NCBI GenBank assembly: GCA_019096065.1
Contig: JAGUCH010000001.1
Span: 5,270,001 to 5,334,000 of the forward strand
DNA from: Paracyclopina nana
Lineage: Eukaryota > Arthropoda > Copepoda > Cyclopoida > Cyclopettidae
Length of the DNA: 64,000 nucleotides
Reading direction: 5' to 3'
Shown here one piece after another: positions 36,326 to 47,600 of this stretch. Each line of letters starts with the position of its first letter. The first letter of the stretch is position 1. A model generated the notes under the pieces. That model was not told where the DNA came from, did no database searches, and saw only the letters and a list, made by a program, of their open reading frames with translations. A program made the position numbers and the translations under genes.

Positions 36326-38508
36326 GGTTATGTACGTCTGCACTGGTGAAGCATCTAAAGTGAACTGACGTTTAGGTGGCTGCTCTGGGAATCATCGCGG
36401 CGGCGGACGGACGGAGACCGACCGAACGACTTCCTGTGGGTGCGCGTATACGCTACTACTATAATGCTACGTACCATATAATAAAGACGCTTTCCACACT
36501 GGAGCCTCAATTGTATTGTTAGCACCTAAAAATCAATGATTCCCGACGATTGTGAATCATCGTACCTGACTTAGTTCTGTAAATGCTTCACGATCGAGTA
36601 ATCATTCTATATTTGTATTATTTGCCAGCGCCCTCCCTCCATATTTTACCAGGAATTGACTAAATATTTTTGGGTGTGAAACAAAAACAAAAAAGCCCGA
36701 GAAATAAAGGCTTTTTGGAATCCGCCATTTTCAGTGTAGTTTAGCCCAGGAAACGACTGTAGCATTACGTTCAGAGGGTATTGCACCCCATTAGAGCAAG
36801 TGCGTCTCTCCCTCGTCGCCCGTCGTCAGGTGCAATTTGGTGGCAGTCTGCAGCACTGGCGTATGAAAAACAGTAGCAGGTTCCCTTCCTGGCCATAATC
36901 AAAGTTGGTCTTCTCACGACTGAGACTCCACCATGGTTGGCTTCACCACCACTAGCTGCCACAGCCTTTTCCAAGAACTTCTGCCAGGTGCTGACAAAAT
37001 CTTGCATGCGTGGAAAAAAAGGCAGTCGACCGCGCGCAAGTAAGATGATGGATCTAGTTTATTCTTCATTTGGGTGAAACTTCCGAATTTGATCAATGAG
37101 CCAGAGTGAAAATCCATGAGAACTGACTCGATGGATCACTTCACTCGCGCATCAAAGATAACAATGAGATTGATGACACAATTTTGATCGCGCAAATGAT
37201 GCATTGGGTTTACTACATTGCTATACACGGCGATAAATAAATATCTTGGGAAAATTAACGGATTAATCAAATCAAATTGACAAATTGTTCCCTTCGTTCG
37301 CAATCCCAGATTTTGTTGTTGATTCAAAAATAAAAAAGGATGATCGCGTTTTTATTTTACGCGCTTCCGTTTCATGTCGCCTTTTTTGAACCAAATTAGT
37401 GGCAATTAAATGATACGCTACAATTCAAAATAACGACGCATGGGGAAGCAATCAAATCAGGCATTTTGCGTTTTTTATGAACACATACATAAAGAGGCAA
37501 ATATTCAGATTGTGAACTCTGACTCCAAAAAATGCTACTGGGTGAGTCGAACTTTTTTTAGTTGTTGATTTTTTTGCATGAAAAGTGTTGGAACCTTTCT
37601 TTTGTCAAGATGATCTATAGTATAAGGTGAGCTCGTGTCGTAGGTTTACTATAGCACTCGGCCAGACTATGCTGTGGTAAGCTTGTAGACGAAATTTTAA
37701 TAGAGCACTGTGGATTATGCATCTTCACATTTAAGAATTTAGCCAGCTATTGACTCAAAATGCCAAATGGGCTACGAGTTGGATTTTTTTCTGAACATAT
37801 CTGGTAGCTCAACAGAAAAAGCGTGAGATTAGCCGGCTTGCCAAGAATTTCATCGCACCCTCGCGCTATGAAGTAAACTACATTAGCGCCCCCTTCACTT
37901 AGACGAAAAACTAAAATAGATTGAGTAATTTCAAGTTACTTGTTACCGTCAACATTTGCCATACGATATAGGAAACAGTAAACAGACCCCATATCTAGCC
38001 TAGCGACTAATTTTGTAAGTTTTTGGACGTTTTTCTGCTGCCTAAGTTGGGACGTACGCCAGTATTAAGCTAATTTTTCTCATGATTATATTTGGCAAGG
38101 TAGGATTTTAGCATGCTCCTCTTGTTTTGAGGCATTAGATGGATGCACTTTATTATGATTTGACCATATTTTGAGCCTTACATTGTCTGAAATTCCAATT
38201 TTTAGTGAAATTTAAGGCTGGCTTTAAGGCTGGCTTTCGGGTAAGCCAAAGCACCATTTAAAAGTGCTTCCGGAATTGATTTGCTCAATAAAAGTGGCAG
38301 TATTGTTTGATGAATTTGGCTACTTTTGGCCTAATATTAAAGTACATGTCTTGTAACACCAAAAAGGCACGGGTCAACTACGCTCGCGCGTCCTGACGTC
38401 ACTACAGCTGAACCGACGTCCGAAAACATCGGTTCCCCTTTCCTATGGGGCTGTCTTTTGTGAGATTCCAAAAACTCTTAACGCAAAACATTCTTCAAGT
38501 GTTGAGAA
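36326..38508. other. 5' flank of the Rau-like gene and AT-rich spacer
   Basis: No coding frame is supported. A short tandem duplication of AAGGCTGGCTTT occurs near 38213-38238. Near 38393 the motif TGACGTCA resembles a CRE site but has no context that would support a role. AT content rises toward the right. Confidence 0.45.
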
Positions 38509-38746
38509 CCCCACAAAACAAAACTCGAAATGAACCTGATTTAATCCTGATTTACTACTTATATTTAATCAGGTGTCTTGTAACAAGAATACTGAAAAAA
38601 GCGTAACGCAACCTGATTTTTCAAAAATGGTTGTATCGACTAGTTTTTATTTCTATCATTATTATTGCGATTCGCTGATGACAATTTCAAAATTATTTGT
38701 CGTTGATTTTATAATTAAGTTTTACTTTTTCAAAATTCAGGTGTAT

Positions 38747-38968
38747 GGGCCTGTTCACCTGCTTATTATGGCCGTTATTTTGGCAAAATATTGGAGAGAA
38801 ATACTGAGAAACTGAGAATTTTTATATTGGTGTAGGATGGCTTTTGGTACCAATATACCGATTCCGAAGTCAAAATCTAAAAAATGATTTTACAAATACC
38901 ACATATTTGCAAATTTCATCATAATATCGTGCGTTATTTTGCTGATAATAATGCAGGTGAACAGGGCC
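38747..38968. mobile_element. Small MITE-like element, ends GGGCCTGTTCACCTGC
   Basis: A 222-bp non-coding unit with 16-bp terminal inverted repeats (38747-38762 and 38953-38968, one mismatch). The similarity continues inward for another 10-20 bases. No target duplication was recognised. The ends resemble those of the element at 51429-51920 (core CCTGTTCAYCTRC). Confidence 0.5.
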
Positions 38969-39075
38969 TTTATCTGGTTTTTATCCATTTCAACTACATA
39001 AAATACTGATTTGTTTTTGGTTTTTTTTTCTCAATTTTTTTTCTAAGGTGTCTATTTTTTACCCATTTATTGCCT

Positions 39076-39585
39076 ATACTTGATTGCTTGCACTGCGCCG
39101 ATTTAGTTGTCGAAGCCGCCACAGATGGCGTTAGATGCTTGGCGCTCTTAAAGCCATTAGATTATGTAATGATCTAAACTAAACCTAAATTGCAATTTTG
39201 AACTGTTTCTGTAGTGAATTCCTGAAAATATTATATCACAGCAAGAAATTTGCAAAAAGGGAAAGAAATAACTCCTTAAAGATATCTGTAGTGGCTGAAT
39301 AATTGTCTGGCTGAATTTGTGTGAGTGGGAATGGCAATCTTTTTTATGGTAATTTGAGCCCATATTTTGGATTTTTCGCTTTTTTCGGGTCTGATCTACT
39401 TCAATGGTGCTGGAAAGATTGTAATGTAACCTTTTATTACTCTGACTATTTATGAAAGAATCAAGAAAAAGCAGAAACTTCTATAAACCTGCTTCATACG
39501 CCAAAATTTGGTGTTCGAATTTTAGCAGCGCCCCCTAGCGCCGCAACTGGGCTTAAAATAAAGCTTACTGCAAGCAATCAAGTAT
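39076..39585. repeat. Inverted-repeat pair, core ATACTTGATTGCTTGCA
   Basis: A perfect 17-bp inverted repeat (39076-39092 and 39569-39585) brackets about 475 bp of AT-rich non-coding DNA. T-rich similarity continues outward less well. It may be an eroded MITE. Confidence 0.4.
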
Positions 39586-39857
39586 TGTACTGATAAAAAA
39601 TACGTTTAATATACATTTCTTTTAAAGTTAATCTGTACTTTATGTAGTTGATACTGATTTAAAATACCATCTGCAAATGCTTTTTATGTGTATTTTATGT
39701 TTTTATCTGAATTTAATGTCACTAATATACCATGCCATTTATATTTTTCACTTTTATGAATATCAGTTTTTTTGTTAATTATAATACACAACAACTAGAA
39801 TTAATACACAATTTTTTAGAGCATTTAATTCCTGAACAAAGCATGTGTATTAAGGTT

Positions 39858-40877
39858 TAGTGATGGAACGAGTTTCAGCATGGCTTGAAAGCTTGAAGCT
39901 GAAACCCAGCTTGAGCTGCATAAGCAAAAAGCTTGGGATCGCTCGAACCAAATTTTGAAAAGCTTGAAAAAACTTGAAACCCCAAAAATGCAAAGCTTGA
40001 AAAAGCTTGACACCAAAAAATTTCGAAACTTATCCATTTTTAATAGAAAGGCAAATCATAACAATACAACGCCTACTTGCGATCAAATGCGGGAAACATT
40101 TACTGGTAAACGGAAGCTGACCACCAATTTGTTTTAAAATCGTTTTAATTAATTTGAGGCAAAAAAAAACTTTTGAGCATCCTGTATGAGCTTACTGAGT
40201 AAAAAAATTCAAAAGTTTCTTCAATTCTAATCTTAAAAATATTTTAAATAATCATTATTGTTTCAATACACGAATTGTAATCATATAAAAATCATTACAC
40301 TTAGCTAAAAAGTGTTAGGCAGGGGTTGTTTTGTTCTATGCCATATAGGCTGACTTAAACACAAACCAGCAAGCGTCAAACCAATGTGCCCTGTGCAACG
40401 TAACTTGCAATTCGCCAGAAATTAGTAAAAGCAGCCTTTTTTTAGATATACTGTTAAGAAACTATCTTTATCTGGTAGCTATGTCTCAATGTCCATTTCA
40501 TTGTAAGTTTTGCCCGTGACGGCCGAAAGGAAGCTGCATAGCAAATGTTATTGTTATGATTTGCATTTCTATCAAAACAAAAAAAGGGTGGATTTTAAAA
40601 TTAGCAAATACTTGAGGGAGTGAAGTTCTTAATCAAAGTTAAAGCTATTTCTATCATTATTTGCGCTTTTTGGGTAATTTTGTCAAATCTGGAGCCTAAT
40701 CGTCATTTTTTATGTCAAAATACTAAAAAAGTGAAAAGCTTGAAAAAAGCTTGAAACGTGAAATTTTGAGCTTGAAAAAGCTTGATAATAATTTTCAAAA
40801 GCTTGGGATCGCTCGAACACTTTTCTAAAAGCTTGAAGCTTGATCAAGCTGAAAATTTCCGGCTCGTTCCATCACTA
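39858..40877. mobile_element. Non-autonomous hAT-type DNA transposon (1.02 kb)
   Basis: Ends are TAGTGATGGAACGAG and its exact inverse CTCGTTCCATCACTA, flanked by an 8-bp direct repeat TTAAGGTT (39850-39857 and 40878-40885). An 8-bp duplication and a TAGTGATGG-type end are hAT hallmarks. There is no transposase frame, so it would depend on an enzyme made elsewhere. Both subterminal regions are crowded with AAGCTTGAA-type motifs, and an identical 22-bp unit (core GCTTGGGATCGCTCGAAC) occurs in the same orientation at 39927-39948 and 40797-40818. These look like transposase-binding arrays. Confidence 0.85.
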
Positions 40878-41706
40878 TTAAGGTTTTGAACTTTTACGTG
40901 AGCCTAACAATTTGTAGGCTCATTCCTGACTCATTTCATAAGTAAGTCTTTAGACATATAAAGTTCTGATTAGGAAAAAATAGTGTGGATTCTAGTGATT
41001 GTGGTACATGGAATAAAATATTGAAATATTCTAAAAATCATAGTTTTTGTTTATAAATAAGAAGCATGAAACTTTCTAACTTAGTTTTCATGTTGTTCTA
41101 AACAACATCTATTAATGATGATTTTTGAAATCTTAAAGCCATTAAAAGTTAGTGATCAAAACAATTTTGCAAAATTATTGAATTGCAACCAGAGCCATCT
41201 CTAAACATTTTACTAAGTTAGATTTGAAAATATACATATTGTAGTGACTAATTAAATCAGTAGAATCTACATTAACACCATTCGCACACCATATTTGTAA
41301 TTTATCGCAATTTTTTTTATAATTTATAGGCATTTAATTTGCAACGGGGTTTATTACTGATTTACTACTGATTTTTTGTTTTGTGGGGAATAAAAGCACT
41401 TTATAGGGGGACACGGGTTGTACAAAATTTCATAATGTGTGTTTAAAAAGATGATTAAGAGCAATAACGGCAGAGAGTAGGTCTTGGCCTTTTGGAAGTT
41501 GCTGGCAATTTTAGCCTTTGCGAAGTTGCTGACAATTTTGACCTTATTGGCCAAGTTGACCTTAACAGTGATTACCTAGACCTGCTTCTTATTTCCTCTT
41601 GATGTCAAAATCACATTTTTTAGGACAGTCTGGTTGATCGGGATATACTAAAATGCGCGACATGCGCGACTACTAAAATGCGCGACATGCGCGACTACTA
41701 AATTAG

Positions 41707-41860
41707 AGCCCGGTTCCAACACGGGATATCAGCATAGTGCAGTGCGGTAAACCAGTTAAGTCAGGTCGAGCTGAGCGCGCGAGCTAGCTGTGACCTGACT
41801 ATGCTAAAAAGTCAAGTTACGTCTCTTGACTATGCTGATTTACCATGTTGGAACCGGGCT
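41707..41860. mobile_element. Nested fold-back element, ends AGCCCGGTTCCAACA
   Basis: A 154-bp unit with perfect 15-bp terminal inverted repeats (41707-41721 and 41846-41860). The interior is also largely self-complementary (ATCAGCATAGT against ACTATGCTGAT; AGTCAGGTC against GACCTGACT), so a single strand would fold into a long hairpin. It lies within the 41640-42558 element and so probably inserted later. Confidence 0.65.
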
Positions 41861-42228
41861 TGGGACAACCAAAAGTACTTGGATTATTAATCCATTATTA
41901 ATGTAAGAATTATATGCAGTCTGTTTGTTCAAAATTGGACAGTTCTGTAGCCAAAAGTTTATGTTATGAATTTATGAATTTCGAGGCATAATGGGTATAG
42001 GTGGACACCTTTTATATTTTTTGACAGAATTTAAAGTATTTTTTTTTCTATTTTGACAAAATGATGGGAAAAGACTCAAGCTTTCCAATGAGATTAATTA
42101 AGTCCAGTATTTCTTGATTATGTAACCCAAAGTTTAGATTCCCACACCGTCCAATATTGAAAGGACAGAGTACAGACTTTACAATAACAGGCAAAAAAAA
42201 AAAAAGAAAAAATGATAATTCTATTTTT

Positions 42229-42280
42229 AAGTCTAACATTGTATTTTTTCTTAAAGTCTAACATTGTATTTTTTGCATTG
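42229..42280. repeat. Short tandem duplication
   Basis: Two adjacent copies of a unit of about 24 bp containing AAGTCTAACATTGTATTTTT, inside the 41640-42558 element. Confidence 0.7.
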
Positions 42281-42558
42281 TTTTATCTCCTCTCTGATAA
42301 AAAACTACGCCATAATTTTGGCCGTTACTTTAGGTGAACAGTGCAGAGTGAGCTTCATCAATGTAATATTTATGAAAAAGCATGACAAATAATCAGTAAT
42401 AGTAAATAGAAAAAATATTTCAAGAAGTGGTAACAAAACATTATTTTTTGCATTTTAGTAACCTGTGGTGCTTGTCGCGCAGTTTAGTAGTCGCGCATGT
42501 CGCGCATTTTAGTAGTTTGTTGCGCATGTCGCGCATGTCGCGCATTTTAGTATATCCC

Positions 42559-43008
42559 TACAAGATCTTGTACTGCATTTGCAGTGGGTCTGTATTAATG
42601 TAGATGTGTAAGATAATTTAGTTGACTTGATTTTTAAATATATTGGACTAATTTAGATGATTGTTCAGTCTTAGTAATATTTCAAATGTTCACAAATGTT
42701 ATTTTTAACATTTTAGATGAAACAGACTCATTGCAAGTTCTGTCAGCGTCATTTAGAGCCAACTGATGGTATGCATGTTGTCATCCGCGCAACCTCGGCA
42801 TCGGAGGTCGTCCCACCCCAGTACGCAGTGGTAGTGGCTGGTCGTTGTTCGGTGAGGCTAGGCGGTTCTGCTGCCGCCTTCATCTTTCTTCTGGCTCCTG
42901 GTTGACGTACATAGGGAAAGTTGCACGGGACGGCAGCTTTCCTCTGTATATTATTGTTGTTTCCTCAACCAAGATGCAACTTGGGAATGAAGTCGTGTGA
43001 TAGCAATT
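42559..43008 (+). other. 5' flank of the glycosyltransferase gene
   Basis: About 450 bp between the transposon block and the glycosyltransferase ATG. GC content recovers after about 42.7 kb. A 62-codon frame starting at 42717 has no recognisable domain and is more likely 5' UTR or spacer. No obvious TATA box. Confidence 0.4.
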
Positions 43009-44208
43009 ATGGTTGCAAAGCTGAAAAAGGCCTTGCGGCTTTCGGGACCTCTGCTCTTCTTCCTTGGCCTTGCTTACACTGCGTTTTACCCAGAAAAGAA
43101 GCTGCTGGGGCCTCCATCACGGCTACGTAGCAACACGATCACCTCGTTATCCACCCCCACAACCCCCTTCGAATTGGGTGACAGCTCCAGCGGGTCTTCG
43201 AGTGACGAAGCCTCTTTGTCGAAATGCAGAGTAAGTTCTCATCTATTTTGAGCATCGTCATGCAACCATCCTAACAATGCTTCTATTGCCACATAGGTTT
43301 GGATCGAATTGTCGTCATCCAACTTGCCTGATGCTTTGACTAGCTGCACTGTGGAGAGTGCCATGCTACAGATGAAGAACACGTCGCACAGCATTTGCAT
43401 AGTCATCGACAGGTTTGTCGACGATGCTGACCACTTTCTTCCTTGGCTAGATACTCTCAAAAAAAGATATGGCGACTTGGTTGTGAAGCATATTCCCGAG
43501 TACGGATCCGCATTTGCTGGCACACTCTTCGAAGAAACATACGTCAACAGCGCAGATCTTTCATTTATGGGGCCCGCGATGATTTGGGCGCTCGTGTGGA
43601 AGCACGGTGGCTTGTTCATCTCCCCTGGAACATTTCTTCTTTCAACGTTGAAAACCTATTATAACTTTATCGTGCTCAACTCGTATGCGAATGGCAGTAG
43701 CATGGCAATGGCTCAATTCACCGATAGGCATCACGATCTTCCAGGTACACCTACATCCTCTAAATGCACCAATAATACAAACTCAAATTTAGGGCTAGTT
43801 TTGAACCACTTCATGGAGCAAGCCAGGAGGCTGAAGCAAATAGCAAGGGAAAGACAAGGCAATATTGTCCAGATGGGTGTACCCGGAGTGAGTGACAACG
43901 CCCGACTGGTATTTTCGTACATCACCGAGCAAGAATTCAGTCGGGAAGTTGAAGTTTACTGCGGCAGGGCTCTCACAAAATCGCTTGCTCGACACCTGTG
44001 TCAAGATACCGAGGTTGTTGCGGCCGAACTTGTGCCAACATTTGATGCCAAGTCCATTTTAGGACTATCCAAGAATAACTTGTCAGAGATGCTCGCGATC
44101 CATATTTCGTCCTCGGTGGCCGAGGAGGAGTTTGAGCACATCCTGAGGTCTTCAAAGGTTCTCAAAACGATATGTCCCATCACTTATAGCACAAATAAAG
44201 CAAACTAG
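43009..44208 (+). CDS. A4GALT/Gb3-synthase-like glycosyltransferase with altered DxD site
   Basis: Two coding exons, 43009-43230 and 43297-44208, give 377 residues of a type II Golgi-like protein. A short basic cytosolic tail (MVAKLKKALR) is followed by a membrane anchor (LSGPLLFFLGLAYTAFY), a serine-rich stem, and a lumenal domain. Family marks of the DxD sugar-transferase group (alpha-1,4-galactosyl/N-acetylglucosaminyl transferases) are SCTVESAM at about 90-97 (compare CSVESAAR in A4GALT) and IWALVWKHGGLFIS at about 170-183. At the point where the family has YLDTD, the metal-binding motif, this protein has FISPGT (181-186; S183 codon at 43621). The C-terminal half, with residues such as NLGLVLNHFMEQARR, fits the Gb3-synthase C-terminal region. 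The fold assignment is fairly sure. Activity is doubtful. Confidence 0.78.
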
Positions 44209-44600
44209 ATTTGGATGGTGACCTCTGAATAACATTATAATTTTATTTGTTCATACGCCTAGCTTTGGATCATGTATTGCTGCTATCTTATATAGAAAAA
44301 TGAGTATACACTTCAACGGCTGCGTGGTGATACGATGACCTAAGGAAATTCTCTACAATATCTTCATAAAACTGCAAATATTTCAATTATCAGGGAGTAC
44401 TGACGTGATTGTGTCAGGGAAAGAATGATGTTGTTATTAATAATTTTTGAGCGTAAATGCACAATCACTTAAGTATATAGTATTACTTAGTTTTTTTTTG
44501 TCCTGAAACCTGAAAGTCAGTGGGGTCGTTGCTTTAGTGTGTGAAGCACATCTTTGATATGTAGTTCACTTATTCTTGGGATTAATGTCTGCGATTGTCT
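44209..44600. other. Spacer between convergent glycosyltransferase and channel genes
   Basis: 392 bp separate the two stop codons. On the minus strand an AATAAA signal at 44242-44247 lies about 355 nt past the channel stop and 34 nt from the other gene's stop, so the two 3' UTRs may meet or overlap. Confidence 0.45.
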
Positions 44601-47600
44601 TCACTTTTTGCGGCAATTAGATCGGTCCTCAATGTACTTCATGTCCGAGTCCTCAAATTGAAACTGGCTTTCCTCATCGAACACATCACTAAGGTCAGCA
44701 CCACCGATGGCGCTGCCTCCTGTCGTATCCTCGTGTTGAGTTACCTTTGGCTTGCGCGAATGATGATGTTCATTTTCTGGCACCTGCGACTGTCTCCGGA
44801 TTGACCTTCGCTGCGAATCATGCCTAGAAGACGTGGTTGAGCCGTGCGGCTTCTTTGACGAAGGCTTCGATGATGATTTATTAACTTCGGCCTCGCCGGC
44901 CTCGGTGAACCCCTTATCTCGGGTATGGTGCTTCTTACCGTGGTGAGCCCGCTTCTCCTTGTGTCTCTTTTCCTTTTTCTCTGACTGCTGAAGCTGTTGG
45001 TGACTGGCTGGTTCAGCATCTGCTACTTCCGAGGCAAACGAGTCCCTTCTGCTCTTTCGAGGAGATTTAGGAGATCGCTTCTTATTTCCGGAGGACGATG
45101 TCGAAGGCTGCTTTTGTAGCTGCTTAGGCTTCGCGCCTCCCTTCACAGAAGCTGCTGTCTCCTCTTCCTCGGAGTAGGCTGGCGGCTCCTCAACGACTTC
45201 GGTGACAACGTACCGTAAGTCATCCTGAGGTTCTTCAGCAACGTCAGCAAACTCATAGTTCATTTGCGACCGGATTCGAGAATTTCGCTTGCTTTCACTC
45301 TCGCGGAATTCGCGTTCCATGATTTCGCGTTCAACGAGCTCGTCGCGTTCCCGGATTTCCCGATCGATTTCTCTTTCTCGAATCCAGTCTGGATCAGTGG
45401 CAATGTCCGGCTCCAAATTGCTCCATCTGGGATTGTAGTCCCTGTGAAAAAAATAAATGTCACGCATAAATCGGGGGCCCCAGAGAGTGCCAGCCAGCTC
45501 TTTAAGAGCATTAAGTGGGTCTTCGTAACAGGGAAAGCAACGGGCATGTATGGCTATACTTTATGAAACTCAACGTCGAGGAGGACGAACTTTGAGATTT
45601 TAAAACTTTTGTAAACAGTAAGCAATACCTCGAAGGACTGATCCTTCTGGGACCTGAGATTGATGTCGTGTATCCAAGAAGTTCCTCCTCCACTCGGTTC
45701 ATTCCATAGGCCGCGGGATTATATTCAGCTTTAGCTTCCTCCAAAGACTCCCTCTGAGCCTCGCGAATGTAAAATTCTAAGTGCATAAAAGGCCGTAAAA
45801 AATGCAAGCGCATAAAAAGGTATCTCATAAGTAGCACCTGGATCCGGATAATCGATGGCAGATGCTGGAGCAAAATCGAGGTTAGCAGAGTCCGGCGTAC
45901 GAACGTTACTGGGGCACTTCATGCCAATGGGTGTTTCTAAAATCGGCACAGCGATCAGTGGAGATGCCGACCGAGCTCCTGGCGGAACTTGAGGTGGAAC
46001 GATCTTGGCCTTGGAAATTACAGGAGGTTGCTGCTGCTGCTGCTGCTGTGCTGCCTCCACTCCACTCAGCCGGTTACGAGGATCCCACTCAGCTCGTGGA
46101 AGCCTTCGGCGAAGAGCCTCCATTGGAGAGCCTGGAAAAGAGGAAGGCGTTTCAAGTGTGGCACCACAATGCCTTTAAGTTACACATATACTATGTACCT
46201 GGCGTTGGGGGAGGTGGCTGAGAGCCTGCAGGCAGAGATGCGGTGTGTGATCGAATGTGTCGTGGTGCCATTTCCTCGTTGCTATAATTGAATGTGGTCC
46301 TGTAATTCAAACAAAAGCTGTTAAGATGGACGCAAGGAGAGTGGCTTAGCAGCAAGAGAGGTGTGGGTGAAAGCTTTCAACTCATCATCATCTTTCGGCT
46401 CCATTGTTATATGGAGGAAATTAATTTTCAATGAATGAGTAGTAGTAGTAGTAGAGTTTTAGGAGGGTATCAAATAGAAAATTTTTTTAGATGGCACAAA
46501 CGCAACTTTCGTCATCGTGGCACTAGATTCGCGGAAGCTTTTCTTTCCGCAACATCGATCAACTCAGGCGAAAAGTTTCAGTGCTGGTTCTAATCTCTGT
46601 CTATATGTCACAAGGGAGCCCATGAGAGATTTTTTGCATGAAGATGGCGGCAGAAAAGGAGGCGTGGTGGAGAAAAGCTGTCAAACCAACAAAAATCTGG
46701 CTGAAATGCTGCGCGTGAATGGCCATATGAAGAAGAAGTTTGCTGTTAAAGTGACAAAGTGTAACATGGTATCACGACGGCAGCAATAGCGCAAGAATTC
46801 TCATATCCTCTCGAGGCCTTCTTGAGGTTTTCTCAAAGCAGACAGTCTCGTTGGCGTACTTCGTGGTACACAGTACGTAGCAGTAGCATTATATACGTAT
46901 GCTGGTACGTCGTGTGGAGAAAGGAAAGGGTCAGCACATCTAAGATGAGAAAGAAAACTCACCCGAGCAGAAACTGCTCTATCATGGATTGCAACCTGGT
47001 TTGAAAATCACACTTACAATCCTCCGGATCACTACACCTTTTGTCATCGAGCAAAATATTAAAAATCAATCTTTCCTCGAGCAGCAACTTAGCAGTAGTT
47101 GTAGGAGGAGCATACAACTTGTGCTCTGGGCGGCAAATCTTACTTCACCTTCATTAAAACTTTGTGAGCGGATGCCAAGAGCAGAAGTTCTTGCAATCGG
47201 GATCGGCTAAAAAGCTCGTGACGCATCAACAACATACCTATCACACGGATCAAGATGGGCGGTGGCGGGGTCAAAAGACCTGCGGGGCGACTGCTCGGCC
47301 TTTTTCAACGAGCCGCGACTGCCATAATGACAGTATTCCTTCCTGTCGTCGTAATGGAAGCTGCGACGTTGACCACGCACCGAGGCCGAGCCTTCTTCAA
47401 CGTCCGAGGCTGGCGCCCTTCGGCTGCTGCCAGAGGGCGGGGGCCGAGGATGCATCAGAGGGTCTCGTCGCCAAGATAGAAACCTGTGGTCTCTTGGCAA
47501 CGAGGAAAAGTCATGATGATACATATTCGCGGGGTTCTCATGATAGCTCAGCCTATTATTGTGTCCACGTTGATAGCCCCCGCGCACGTGGTCTACAAGA

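Larger units (their letters stand above)
38509..41388. mobile_element. Possible composite inverted-repeat element (2.9 kb)
   Basis: The 15-mer CCCCACAAAACAAAA at 38509-38523 is found exactly inverted at 41374-41388. The DNA between is AT-rich, has no coding frame, and contains three smaller inverted-repeat structures, one a clear hAT-type element. CTGATTTACTACT occurs in the same orientation inside both ends. I found no convincing target-site duplication, so the outer unit is tentative. Confidence 0.35.
41640..42558. mobile_element. Inverted-repeat element with CGCGACATGCGCG end arrays (0.92 kb)
   Basis: The left end begins GGGATATACTAAAATGCGCG and the right end finishes with the exact inverse, a perfect match of about 31 bp. 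Each end carries two or more copies of a unit built on TAAAATGCGCGACATGCGCG (left: 41648-41700; right: 42476-42555). The GC-rich CGCG motifs stand out against very AT-rich surroundings. There is no transposase frame. I see no clear target duplication, so the superfamily is unassigned. A second palindromic element lies inside (41707-41860). Confidence 0.72.

Noticed and set aside
38393-38400. TGACGTCA, a CRE-type palindrome
   Set aside because: A single 8-bp motif in AT-rich spacer far from any start site is not evidence of regulation.
37500-42600. Considered whether the AT-rich block is a retroelement or virus-derived insertion
   Set aside because: No long direct repeats, no reverse transcriptase, capsid or integrase-like frame is visible. 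Everything recognisable is a small inverted-repeat DNA element.
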